The translations under genes and the position numbers were made by a program. Source: Kocuria rosea subsp. polaris (GTDB lineage: Bacteria > Actinomycetota > Actinomycetes > Actinomycetales > Micrococcaceae). Taken from it: DNA of 56,810 bases. Location of the stretch: assembly GCA_023896275.1 (NCBI GenBank), contig MLDA01000023.1, positions 1 through 56,810 on the forward strand. Direction: 5' to 3'. How positions within the stretch are numbered: position 1 is the stretch's first letter; every line of letters starts with the position of its first letter. The notes beneath the pieces were generated by a model, which was given only the letters and a program-made list of their open reading frames with translations, did no database searches and had not been told where the DNA came from. This document shows positions 8,164 to 16,171 of the stretch, one piece after another.

Positions 8164-8787
8164 TCAGAGCGACGACGGATCGAGGCGCCGGCCTTCCTCG
8201 AGTCGGATGACGAGGTCCGCGGCCGCGATGGCCTCCTCGTCGTGGGTCACACACGCGATGGCGCGTCCGCCCGCGGCCTGCTCGGCGAGGATCTGCCGCG
8301 TCCGCTCCCGGCTCGCCGCGTCCAGGTTGGCCGCCGGCTCGTCCAGAAGGAGCACGCGCGCGTCCTGCACGATCCCCTGGGCCAGCAGGGCGCGCTGCCG
8401 CTGCCCGCCGGAAAGGCCTGAGAGCGGGCGGTGATCAAAGCCCTCGAGGTCGACGGTGGCGAGGGCGGCGGCGATCGCGCTTTTTGCGTCCCGGCGCCGG
8501 TTGCGCCCCCAGGTGCCCATCGCGACGACGTCGTGCACCGTGACCGGCAGGGCCTCCGGGACCGCCGGGCGCTGGACGACGAGGGCGACCCGGCCCGAGT
8601 GCACGCGGCCGGCGCGCTGGGTGCGGACGCCGGCGAGGATCTCGATCAGGGTGGACTTGCCGGAACCGTTCGGCCCGGCGATCGCCGTCACGGTGCCGGG
8701 CGGCAGATCGAGGCCGACGTCGTGCAGGACGTCGTGGCCCTCGTAGGCGTAGCAGAGGCCGCGGGCGGTGAGGAGTGGCTGTGTCAT
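8164..8787 (-). CDS. aztA: Zinc ABC transporter ATP-binding protein AztA
   Basis: A 207-residue ABC ATPase: Walker A GPNGSGKS at 38-45, signature LSGGQRQRALLAQ, Walker B VLLLDEP followed by ANLD, and switch histidine in CVTHD. The short length and divergent placement opposite an AztB-like permease with AztC and AztD fit the AztABCD class of zinc importers. It powers uptake through the permease encoded from 8846. A Zur-like box lies in the 58-base divergent spacer, so both arms are probably controlled together. Being on the opposite strand from aztBCD is a little unusual. Confidence 0.8.
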   Translation of the reverse strand: MTQPLLTARGLCYAYEGHDVLHDVGLDLPPGTVTAIAGPNGSGKSTLIEILAGVRTQRAGRVHSGRVALVVQRPAVPEALPVTVHDVVAMGTWGRNRRRDAKSAIAAALATVDLEGFDHRPLSGLSGGQRQRALLAQGIVQDARVLLLDEPAANLDAASRERTRQILAEQAAGGRAIACVTHDEEAIAAADLVIRLEEGRRLDPSSL

Positions 8788-8808
8788 CAGCGCAAGCCTA
8801 TCGTCTTT

Positions 8809-8823
8809 TGCGAATGATTCTCA
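8809..8823. promoter_or_regulatory. Zur-like operator between aztA and aztB
   Basis: TGCGAATGATTCTCA matches the same palindromic pattern as the box at 5647-5665 (TGnGAA-n3-TTCTCA). It occupies most of the spacer between the divergent aztA and aztB starts, where one bound dimer could shut off both promoters. Confidence 0.6.
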
Positions 8824-8845
8824 TTTAATGCTAGCGTGACGACTC

Positions 8846-10969
8846 GTGTTATGGCTCACTGATCCCTTTTCCTCGTCCTTCATGGCCAACGCCCTGCTCG
8901 GCGGGTCGCTCGTCGCCGCCACGTGCGGCGTCGTCGGCACGTGGGTGGTGATCCGCGGCATGGCGTTCCTCGGCGAGGCGATCGGCCACGGGATGCTGCC
9001 CGGCGTCGCGCTGGCGACCGTCCTCGGACTGCCGGCGCTGCTGGGTGGGGCCGTGAGCGCCGCCGCGATGAGCGGGACCATCGGCCTGCTCCAGCGCCGG
9101 GGCCGCCTCTCCTACGACACGAGCATCGGCCTGCTCTTCGTCGGCATGCTCTCGCTGGGCATCATCATCGTCTCCCACTCGCGCAGCTTCGCCACGGACG
9201 CGACCGTCATGCTCTTCGGCGACATCCTCGCGATCAACGGCACCGACCTCGCGATGCTCGCCATCGCCTTCGGCGTGACCGTCGCGATCGCCGCCGTCTT
9301 CCACCGCTCGTTCGTCGCGGCCGCGTTCGACGTTCGCGTCGCTGCCACCCTCGGGCTGCGACCACGGCTCGCGCAGGTCATGCTCGTCGCGCTCGTGACG
9401 CTCGCCGTGGTGGCGTCCTATCAGGCCGTCGGCTCGCTGCTCGTGGTCGGCCTCCTGCTCGCCCCGGCCGTCGCCGCGGGCCGCTGGACCCGCCGGATCG
9501 GGCCGACGATGCTCGCCGCGAGCGCGTTCGGGGTCGCGTCGGTGATCGGCGGGCTGCTCGTCTCCTGGCACTTTGGAACGGCCGCCGGATCCTCGATCGC
9601 GGCCACCGCCATTCTCTTCGCCGCGCTCTCGGCTCTGACTCGCGGCGGCTACGACCGCCTACAGAAGCGCTGGGCCACCCACGCCGAGGAACGCCCCGCC
9701 GCCCCGCGCCAGAACAAGCCCCGGGCGCGCCAGCTCGCCGCCACCGCGGCCGTCGTCGGCGTCCTCGCCACCGGCTGCGCCGCTCCGGCCGGCGGCCCCG
9801 ATCCTTCCGCTCCCGCCGGTTCCGCCGCGGCGAGTGACGGGGACGGCCACGGCGCCATCGACGGCGCGGAGGAAGTCTCGGAGCCCCCGCTGCACCTGCT
9901 CTCCGCCGCTGCCGACGGGCGCCTCGGCCTGCTCGATCTCCTCACCGAGGAGAGCAGCGAGCTCGGCGAGGTCGACGCCCCGCTCGCGGCCGCGAGCGAC
10001 GGGCGCTACCTCTTCCTCACCACCGAGGCCGGCCTGGAGATCGTCGACAGCGGCGCCTGGACCTGGGACCACAAGGACCACTTCCACTACTACCGCCAGC
10101 CGCCGCGCATCGCCGGCACGCTCCCGGGCGAGGGTGACGTCGTCGTCGGCACCCCCACCCTGCCGACCGCCGGGGCCACGGGCGTCTTCTTCGCCGGCTC
10201 CTCCGAGGCGGTCCTGCTCGACAACCACGCGCTCTCCCAGGGGCGGATCGAAGAGACGTTCCGGCTCAGCCTCGAACCCCACGCAGGCCTCGTGGCCCCG
10301 TTCGGGGCGGGCGCGCTCATCACCGTGCCCGACGCCTCCGGCGACGTGGCGCGCCTGCAGTACTACGACGACGGTGGCGACCCCGTCGACGGCATCGCCG
10401 CCGACTGCGCCCGGGCGTCCGGGACGATCACGACCCGCGTCGGCGTCGTGATCGGCTGCGCCGACGGCGCCGTCCTCGCCACCGGCGGCGAGGACGGTCC
10501 GGAGCTCGCGGCGATTCCGTACCCGGACGACGCCGGCGCGCCACCCGCGACGGAGTTCTCCGGCCGCAAGGGCCGCCCCACCGTCGCCGGGCTCGCCGGG
10601 GAGAGTGGCGAAGCGAAAGACATCTGGCTGCTCGACACCCGTTCCGAATCGTGGAGCCTCGTCGAGGCCGACCGCGAACTGGCGGCCGTGACCGCGGTCG
10701 ACGACGCCGACGAGCACGTCGTCGCCCTCGCGGCGGACGGCAGCGTGCGGGTGTATTCGGGGGAGACCGGCGAGGAACTCGGCGCGACCGAGCGGCTCGT
10801 GGCCGCTCCCGGTCACGGCGTACAGATCGTCGCCGATGCCCAGCGCGCCTACGTGAACGACCCGGATTCCGGCGTCGTGCACGAAATCGCCTACGCGGGT
10901 GAGGTCCGCCTGGCCCGGAGCCTCGAGACCCCAACCAACCCCGACTACTTCGCGGAGACCGGACGATGA
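8846..10969 (+). CDS. aztB: AztB-type zinc permease fused to a lipobox-like segment and propeller-like extracellular domain
   Basis: A 707-residue fusion. Residues 1-275 are an ABC-3 family metal permease (start GTG-LWLTDPF, core CGVVGTWVVIRGMAFLGEAI) with about eight membrane segments. A basic linker (PRQNKPRARQ) then leads to a hydrophobic stretch ending VLATGC (C311), which looks exactly like a lipoprotein signal but is internal. The remaining ~390 residues resemble the AztD-type beta-propeller at 11953-13113 and include a histidine cluster, DHKDHFHYY, near 409-416. No ATG or GTG precedes the signal-like segment, so this reads as one polypeptide, not two genes. The start is very close to the Zur-like box and probably leaderless. 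It overlaps aztC by ATGA. Confidence 0.78.
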   Translation: MLWLTDPFSSSFMANALLGGSLVAATCGVVGTWVVIRGMAFLGEAIGHGMLPGVALATVLGLPALLGGAVSAAAMSGTIGLLQRRGRLSYDTSIGLLFVGMLSLGIIIVSHSRSFATDATVMLFGDILAINGTDLAMLAIAFGVTVAIAAVFHRSFVAAAFDVRVAATLGLRPRLAQVMLVALVTLAVVASYQAVGSLLVVGLLLAPAVAAGRWTRRIGPTMLAASAFGVASVIGGLLVSWHFGTAAGSSIAATAILFAALSALTRGGYDRLQKRWATHAEERPAAPRQNKPRARQLAATAAVVGVLATGCAAPAGGPDPSAPAGSAAASDGDGHGAIDGAEEVSEPPLHLLSAAADGRLGLLDLLTEESSELGEVDAPLAAASDGRYLFLTTEAGLEIVDSGAWTWDHKDHFHYYRQPPRIAGTLPGEGDVVVGTPTLPTAGATGVFFAGSSEAVLLDNHALSQGRIEETFRLSLEPHAGLVAPFGAGALITVPDASGDVARLQYYDDGGDPVDGIAADCARASGTITTRVGVVIGCADGAVLATGGEDGPELAAIPYPDDAGAPPATEFSGRKGRPTVAGLAGESGEAKDIWLLDTRSESWSLVEADRELAAVTAVDDADEHVVALAADGSVRVYSGETGEELGATERLVAAPGHGVQIVADAQRAYVNDPDSGVVHEIAYAGEVRLARSLETPTNPDYFAETGR

Positions 10970-11928
10970 ATCAGGCACTCCAGACCGGACGCACCATCGA
11001 CGCCGCGCGGCGCTGGATCCTGGCCGTGGCGGCGGTGGCCATCGCCGTCGTCGCGCCCTCGGGCTGCGGGTCCCCGACGGCCGCGTCGGGCGACGGGCGC
11101 GCGCATATCGTCGTGACCACCAACATCCTCGGCGACGTCGTTGAGAACGTCGTTGGAGACCAGGCCGACGTGACCGTGCTGATGAAGCGCAACGCGGACC
11201 CGCACTCGTTCGAGATCTCCGCGCAGGAGGCGGCCGAGATGAGCGACGCCGACCTGCTGGTGTCCAACGGCGTGGGCCTCGAGGAGAGCCTGGGCCAGCA
11301 CTTCGAGCGGGCGGAGGCCGCCGGAGTTGAGCACTTCGTCGCGACCGACGCCATCGAGACTCTCGCGTACACGTCCGAAGAGGCCGAGGGGGTGCCGGAT
11401 CCGCACTTCTGGACCGACCCGCAGCGGATGATCGACGTCGTGGACGCGCTCGAGGCCGAGCTGGGCTCGACGCGCGGGATCGAGGCCGAGCCGCTCGCCG
11501 CGGCCGCGGATGCGTACCGGGGCGAGCTCGCCGGGCTCGAAGCCGACATGCGGGAATCGTTCGATTCGATCCCGGCCGAACGCCGGGCGCTCGTGACCAA
11601 CCACCACGTCTTCGGGTACCTCGCGGATGCCTACGACTTCCGGCTCGTCGGCGCCGTCATCCCCGGCGGCAGCACCCTCGCCTCACCGAGCGCGGCGGAC
11701 CTCGAGGACCTCAGCGAAGCGATCGACGACGCCGGGGTGCCCGCGATCTTCGCCGAATCCTCCCAGCCGGACCGCCTCGTCAACGTGCTCGCGAGCGAGG
11801 CGGGCATCGACGTGGACGTCGTCGAACTCATCACCGAGTCCCTGACGGAACCCGGCGCCGAGGGGGACACCTACCTCGACATGATGCGCATCAACACCAC
11901 TCGGATCACCGACGGCCTCACGGCCTGA
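10966..11928 (+). CDS. aztC: Zinc ABC transporter substrate-binding lipoprotein AztC
   Basis: A 320-residue cluster A-I metal-binding protein. The signal ends APSGC (C34, lipid anchor). Zinc ligands can be placed at H80 (DPHSFE), H147 (DPHFWTD), H213/H214 (TNHHVFGY) and D301 (GDTYLDMMRIN), the His3-Asp set expected of AztC. It lacks the long His/Asp-rich loop of ZnuA proteins, as AztC proteins do; those take zinc from AztD. ATGA overlap with aztB; 24 bases before aztD. Confidence 0.85.
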   Translation: MNQALQTGRTIDAARRWILAVAAVAIAVVAPSGCGSPTAASGDGRAHIVVTTNILGDVVENVVGDQADVTVLMKRNADPHSFEISAQEAAEMSDADLLVSNGVGLEESLGQHFERAEAAGVEHFVATDAIETLAYTSEEAEGVPDPHFWTDPQRMIDVVDALEAELGSTRGIEAEPLAAAADAYRGELAGLEADMRESFDSIPAERRALVTNHHVFGYLADAYDFRLVGAVIPGGSTLASPSAADLEDLSEAIDDAGVPAIFAESSQPDRLVNVLASEAGIDVDVVELITESLTEPGAEGDTYLDMMRINTTRITDGLTA

Positions 11929-11952
11929 AGACCACCAGAGAAAGAGGAACAC

Positions 11953-13113
11953 ATGAAGAACGTCAAGCAGATGGCGGCGGCCGCCGCCGTCGCGGCCGTA
12001 GCGCTCGCCGCCTCCGGCTGCACCTCCACGGCCGGAGCCGATGACGAGTCCGCCACCGGCCGGGTCGCCGTGGCCTATGAGGGTGGGATCGCCGTGCTCG
12101 ATTCCCAGACGCTCGAAATCGTCGACGAGTTCGACTCCGAGGAGTTCACCCGCCTGAACTCGGCCGGCGACGGCCGCAACGTCATGGTCACCACGTCCGC
12201 GGGCTTCCAGGTGCTCGACACCGGGGCGCCGGCCCTGACGGACCTCGTCTTCGAGGCCGCCACGGCGGGCCACGTGGTCAGTCACGCGGGCAAGACGGTC
12301 CTGTTCGACGACGGCACCGGCGACACCACGATCTACGACACGGCCGACCTCGACCCGGCCAGCGGCGAACTGCCGGAGACCAAGGTCGTGCCGGCAGATC
12401 ACCCGCACCACGGCGTCTCCGTCGAGCTCTCCGACGGCACGCTGCTGACGACCATTGGAGACGAGGAATCCCGCAGCGGAGCCTTCGCGCTGAATGCCGA
12501 CGGCGAGGAGATCGCCCGCAGCGAGGACTGCCCGGGCGTGCACGGGGAAGGCACCGCGAAGGGGGAGGCCGTCGTCTTCGGCTGCGAGGACGGCGCGCTG
12601 ATCTTCCACGACGGCGAGTTCGACAAGCTCGAGGCACCGGACGAGTTCGGCCGTATGGGCAATGCCTTCGTCTCCGAGTCCAGCGAGCTGATTGTCGGCG
12701 ATTACAAGAACGACCCGGACGCCGAGGGACTGCTGCTCGACAAGGTCACGCTCATCGACACCGCTGAGCACACCTACCGCGTCGTGGACCTGCCCGAAGG
12801 CGTCAAGTACACGTACCGCGACGTCGTCCGCGGCCCGGAGGAGAACGCCTACATCCTCTCCATCGACGGATCGATCCACGTGCTCGACCCCGCAACCGGC
12901 GACATCACGGACGAATACCCGGTGATCGACGCGTGGGAGGACCCTGTTGACTGGCAGGCCCCGCACCCGACGTTCAAGGTGAACGGCGACATCGGCTACG
13001 TGACGGAGCCGGCGAAGAACACGGTGCACGCCGTCGACCTGACCACCGGCGAGATCACCGCCTCGGTCGAGCTCGAGCACACGCCGAACGAGCTGGCCGT
13101 CGCCACCGACTAG
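11953..13113 (+). CDS. aztD: Zinc metallochaperone AztD, lipoprotein beta-propeller
   Basis: A 386-residue lipoprotein: signal peptide to LAASGC (C at about residue 23), then a propeller with repeated short strands. The conserved AztD region HPHHGVSVEL is followed by SEDCPGVHGEG and FGCEDGALIFHDG, holding the histidines and cysteine pair expected of a periplasmic or extracytoplasmic zinc chaperone that loads AztC. RBS AAAGAGGA precedes the ATG. It ends the azt operon. Its resemblance to the C-terminal half of the AztB fusion suggests duplication within the locus. Confidence 0.83.
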   Translation: MKNVKQMAAAAAVAAVALAASGCTSTAGADDESATGRVAVAYEGGIAVLDSQTLEIVDEFDSEEFTRLNSAGDGRNVMVTTSAGFQVLDTGAPALTDLVFEAATAGHVVSHAGKTVLFDDGTGDTTIYDTADLDPASGELPETKVVPADHPHHGVSVELSDGTLLTTIGDEESRSGAFALNADGEEIARSEDCPGVHGEGTAKGEAVVFGCEDGALIFHDGEFDKLEAPDEFGRMGNAFVSESSELIVGDYKNDPDAEGLLLDKVTLIDTAEHTYRVVDLPEGVKYTYRDVVRGPEENAYILSIDGSIHVLDPATGDITDEYPVIDAWEDPVDWQAPHPTFKVNGDIGYVTEPAKNTVHAVDLTTGEITASVELEHTPNELAVATD

Positions 13114-13139
13114 CGAATCGACCCCGGTAGGGTGAGGGA

Positions 13140-13613
13140 ATGCCTGTACCGGACTTCATTCTGCGGCTGCGCGAGCGGATCGGCACCGACCCGCTCTGGC
13201 TCTCCGGCGTCACGGCCGTCGTCCTGCGGGGCGACGGCCGTGACGAGGTGCTGCTCGTGCGCCGCTCCGACAACGGCGCGTGGACGCCGGTGACCGGGAT
13301 CGTCGATCCAGGGGAGCACCCCGCACGTACGGCCGTGCGCGAGGCGGCCGAGGAGACTGGCGTCGAGGTCGAGGTCGAGGCCCTCGCGTGGGTGAGCGTG
13401 ACCGACCCGGTGGTCCACGTCAACGGGGACCGCGCCCAGTACCTGGACCACACGTTCCGCTGCCGGTTCGTCTCCGGCGAGCCGTACCCTGCCGACGACG
13501 AGTCGACCGCCGCGGGCTGGTTCCGGCTCGATGACCTGCCGCCCATGCGCGAGATCTACCGGGAGCGGATCCGCACCGCGGTCGAGCACACGGGCAGCAC
13601 CCGGCTGGATTAG
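13140..13613 (+). CDS. NUDIX hydrolase
   Basis: A 157-residue protein with a complete Nudix box from G53 to V75 (GIVDPGE, seven residues, REAAEETGV), meeting the GX5EX7REUXEEXGU pattern. It would hydrolyse a nucleoside-diphosphate-linked substrate with a divalent metal. RBS GAGGGA sits right before the ATG. It starts 26 bases after aztD on the same strand, but there is no functional sign that it belongs to zinc uptake. Its stop overlaps the stop of the convergent glycosylase gene. Substrate unknown. Confidence 0.85.
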   Translation: MPVPDFILRLRERIGTDPLWLSGVTAVVLRGDGRDEVLLVRRSDNGAWTPVTGIVDPGEHPARTAVREAAEETGVEVEVEALAWVSVTDPVVHVNGDRAQYLDHTFRCRFVSGEPYPADDESTAAGWFRLDDLPPMREIYRERIRTAVEHTGSTRLD

Positions 13614-14227
13614 TCCGCCCAGACGCCGCTGCTTCCACGCCGATGGCTGCCGACGACGTGCGTGTCGACGATCCCGATCGCTTCCATGAGCGCGAACATC
13701 GTCGTCGGCCCGACGAACGCGAAGCCCTTCTTCTTGAGCGCCTTGGCCAGGGCCTTCGACTCGGGGGATGTCGACGGCACCTCCGCCGCGGTGCGCGGTA
13801 CCGGTGTTTCCTCCGGGCGGAACGACCACACGAACTCGGCCAGGTCCTCCGGCCCTTCCCGGAGATCGAGCGTCGCCCGGGCGTTCCGGATCGCGGCGTC
13901 GATCTTGGCCCGGTTCCTGATGATGGCGGCGTCGCCGAGCAGCCGCGTCACGTCCGCCTCGCCGAAGGCCGCGACGCGCTCTGGGTCGAAGCCCGCGAAC
14001 GCCGTCCGGAAGGCCGGCCGCTTGCGCAGGATCGTGGCCCACGAGAGCCCCGATTGGAAGGCCTCCAGGCTCAACCGCTCGTAGACGCCCTGCTCGTCGC
14101 GCACGGGCAGGCCCCACTCGGTGTCGTAGTACTCGCGCAGTAAGTCGTCATGCGCCGCCCACGCGGGGCGGGCGAGGCCGTCCGCCCCGACGACAAGTCC
14201 GTTACCGCCGTCTTCCGTGTCCGCCAT
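13610..14227 (-). CDS. tag: DNA-3-methyladenine glycosylase I (Tag family)
   Basis: A 205-residue base-excision repair glycosylase. Family marks are YYDTEWGLPV near 30, SLEAFQSGLSWATILRKRP, and FAFVGPTTMFALMEAIGIVDTH. It would remove 3-methyladenine from alkylated DNA. The start at 14227 has GAGGAG upstream; a longer in-frame reading to 14305 adds unrelated residues. The N-terminal cysteine and the C-terminal Cys/His of the E. coli Tag zinc snap are absent (the protein ends GSHRRGSSGVWAD), so this is a zinc-free or altered variant, in keeping with similar actinobacterial sequences as I recall them. Confidence 0.85.
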   Translation of the reverse strand: MADTEDGGNGLVVGADGLARPAWAAHDDLLREYYDTEWGLPVRDEQGVYERLSLEAFQSGLSWATILRKRPAFRTAFAGFDPERVAAFGEADVTRLLGDAAIIRNRAKIDAAIRNARATLDLREGPEDLAEFVWSFRPEETPVPRTAAEVPSTSPESKALAKALKKKGFAFVGPTTMFALMEAIGIVDTHVVGSHRRGSSGVWAD

Positions 14228-14474
14228 GGGTTCTCCTCGCCGTGAGCCGCTGCTGATGTGCATCCCCATCATGCCAAGCCGCGCTCCGTGCGTCCGGACG
14301 CGCACGCCGCCTGTGCACGGCGGCAGGCGATCCCCTCGCTTGTGGATGGCAGGTGCGGGAGATCTTCGTCATTCTTCGCCGTAACTGCGTGGAGGCTCCG
14401 GCGGGATGGGAGAGAATGGGGGCGACGCCGTCGTCGTACGCCCCACAGTCTCCCCACTTCCCCCGGAAGGCCTG

Positions 14475-15692
14475 ATGACCACCACCGCCCCGACGGCCCC
14501 GGCCGTCTCCACGCTCCTCGAAGGACGCAAGCTGCTGCTCGCAGTGCTCGCCCTCGCCATGGGCGGGTTCGGCATCGGCACCACCGAGTTCACGATCATG
14601 GGCCTGCTCCAGGAGGGCGCGGCCGATCTCGGCGTACGCAACCAGGACATGGGCCTGCTGATCTCCGCCTACGCGATCGGCGTCGTCGTCGGCGCTCCCG
14701 TGCTGACGGCGCTCGGCGCGCGCGTCGCAAAGCGGACCATGGTGCTCTGGCTCATGGTGTTCTTCACGCTCGCGAACGCCTCGTCATTCATCGCGCCGAC
14801 CTACGAGGTCATGGTCTTCACGCGGTTCCTCTCGGGGCTGCCGCACGGCGCCTACTTCGGCTTGGCGGCAATCCTCGCGGCGACGCTCGTACCGCCAACG
14901 AAGCGCGGCCGCGCGATCGCCTGGATCATGCTCGGGCTCGCCGTCGCGAACGTGATCGGCGTGCCCGCGTTCACATGGCTCGGGCAGCAGCTCGGCTGGC
15001 GGTCGATGTTCCTCGCCGTGGCCGTGATCGGCGCCCTGACCTTCGTCTCGATCCGCACGTTCGTCCCGTACAACCCGGCGCACGCGGAGGCCAGCATCCG
15101 CCGCGAACTCACGGCCCTGAAGAGCGGCGCCGTGTGGCTGGCGCTGTTCACCGGGATCGTCGGGTTCGGCGGCTTCTTCGCGGTCTACGCGTACATCAGC
15201 CCGATCCTGACGGACGTGACCGGCCTGCCGATCAAGGTTGTCCCGCTCGTCCTCGGCCTTTATGGGCTGGGCATGGTGGTCGGCAACCTCGTCGGCGGCC
15301 GCCTGGCCGACTGGTCCGTCTTCGGCAGCCTCTACATCTCCATGGCGTCGCTGACAGTCGTCATGGTGATCTTTGGTCTCGTCTCGCCGATCCCGTGGCT
15401 GGCGTTGATCTTCGTGTTCGTCATGGGCGGCGTCGGTTCGCTGCTCGCGCCCGGGCTGCAGTCCCTGCTGATGGACTCCGCGCCGAAGGCCCAGTCGCTC
15501 GCGGCGTCCCTGAACCACTCGGCCCTGAACATCGCGAACGCCCTGGGTGCGGCCCTCGGCGCGGCGGTCATCAATGCCGGGCTCGGCTACCAGGCCCCGG
15601 CGTACGTGGGCGCGATGCTCGGCTTCGGCGGCCTGATCCTTGCCCTGATTTCGGGGCTGGCGTACCGCCGGAAGCTCGCCCGCGCGGCCTGA
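14475..15692 (+). CDS. MFS transporter (AraJ/Cmx-like drug efflux type)
   Basis: A 405-residue protein with 12 hydrophobic segments. Motif-A-like loop GARVAKRTMVLW follows helix 2, and RFLSGLPHGAYFGLAAILA in helix 4 is typical of the AraJ/Cmx branch of proton-driven exporters. ATG at 14475 with GGAAGG upstream is preferred over the 23-residue longer GTG/ATG reading. No regulator is adjacent, and the ~245 bases upstream (14228-14474) contain no other gene I can support. Substrate unknown. Confidence 0.8.
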   Translation: MTTTAPTAPAVSTLLEGRKLLLAVLALAMGGFGIGTTEFTIMGLLQEGAADLGVRNQDMGLLISAYAIGVVVGAPVLTALGARVAKRTMVLWLMVFFTLANASSFIAPTYEVMVFTRFLSGLPHGAYFGLAAILAATLVPPTKRGRAIAWIMLGLAVANVIGVPAFTWLGQQLGWRSMFLAVAVIGALTFVSIRTFVPYNPAHAEASIRRELTALKSGAVWLALFTGIVGFGGFFAVYAYISPILTDVTGLPIKVVPLVLGLYGLGMVVGNLVGGRLADWSVFGSLYISMASLTVVMVIFGLVSPIPWLALIFVFVMGGVGSLLAPGLQSLLMDSAPKAQSLAASLNHSALNIANALGAALGAAVINAGLGYQAPAYVGAMLGFGGLILALISGLAYRRKLARAA

Positions 15693-15696
15693 TCCG

Positions 15697-16122
15697 TCAG
15701 CTCGCGACGGCGCTGACGTTGAACATCCAGTCGACGCCGAAGCGGTCCTTGAGCTGACCGAACTTGTCACCCCACGGCGCGGTCTCCAGTGGGATCGTCA
15801 CCGCTGATTCTGCCGCGAGCTTCTCCCACCACTCCTCGAGCTGGGAGGAGTCGGACGCGTCGTCGCCGCTGCTGCTCAGCGAGATGGTCCCGTAGCCGTT
15901 GCCCTCCATCCCCTCGGGGAGGTCGGAAGCCATCAGGTGGATGCCGCGGTCCAGGAACAGCGATCCGTGCATGATCTTCTCGCCCGAATCGCCGGCCGCC
16001 TCGCCCATTCCCTCGGCGTAGGTCATCATGCCGAGCTCACCGCCGAACACGGAATGGTAGAACTCGAGGGCCTGCTTGGCCTGGCCGGGAAACTGCAGGT
16101 ACGGGGTCAGTCCGATCGTCAT
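15697..16122 (-). CDS. VOC-family protein (PhnB/glyoxalase-like)
   Basis: A 141-residue vicinal-oxygen-chelate fold protein of the PhnB-like subgroup: TPYLQFPGQAKQALEFYHSV at the start, GELGMMTYAEG, HGSLFLDRGIHLMASD in the middle and WGDKFGQLKDRFGVDWMFNV at the end. Such proteins often bind metal or small ligands, and the actual activity cannot be told. The start at 16122 has AAAGG upstream. It ends 4 bases from the convergent MFS gene. Confidence 0.82.
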   Translation of the reverse strand: MTIGLTPYLQFPGQAKQALEFYHSVFGGELGMMTYAEGMGEAAGDSGEKIMHGSLFLDRGIHLMASDLPEGMEGNGYGTISLSSSGDDASDSSQLEEWWEKLAAESAVTIPLETAPWGDKFGQLKDRFGVDWMFNVSAVAS

Positions 16123-16171
16123 GATGGTGCCTTTCGCAGCAGGGAGTGGGGGCCGTTGCGGCACCCTGACG

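Noticed and set aside
11683-13080. 465-residue frame antisense to aztD
   Set aside because: No domain or start context; shadow of the aztD coding strand.
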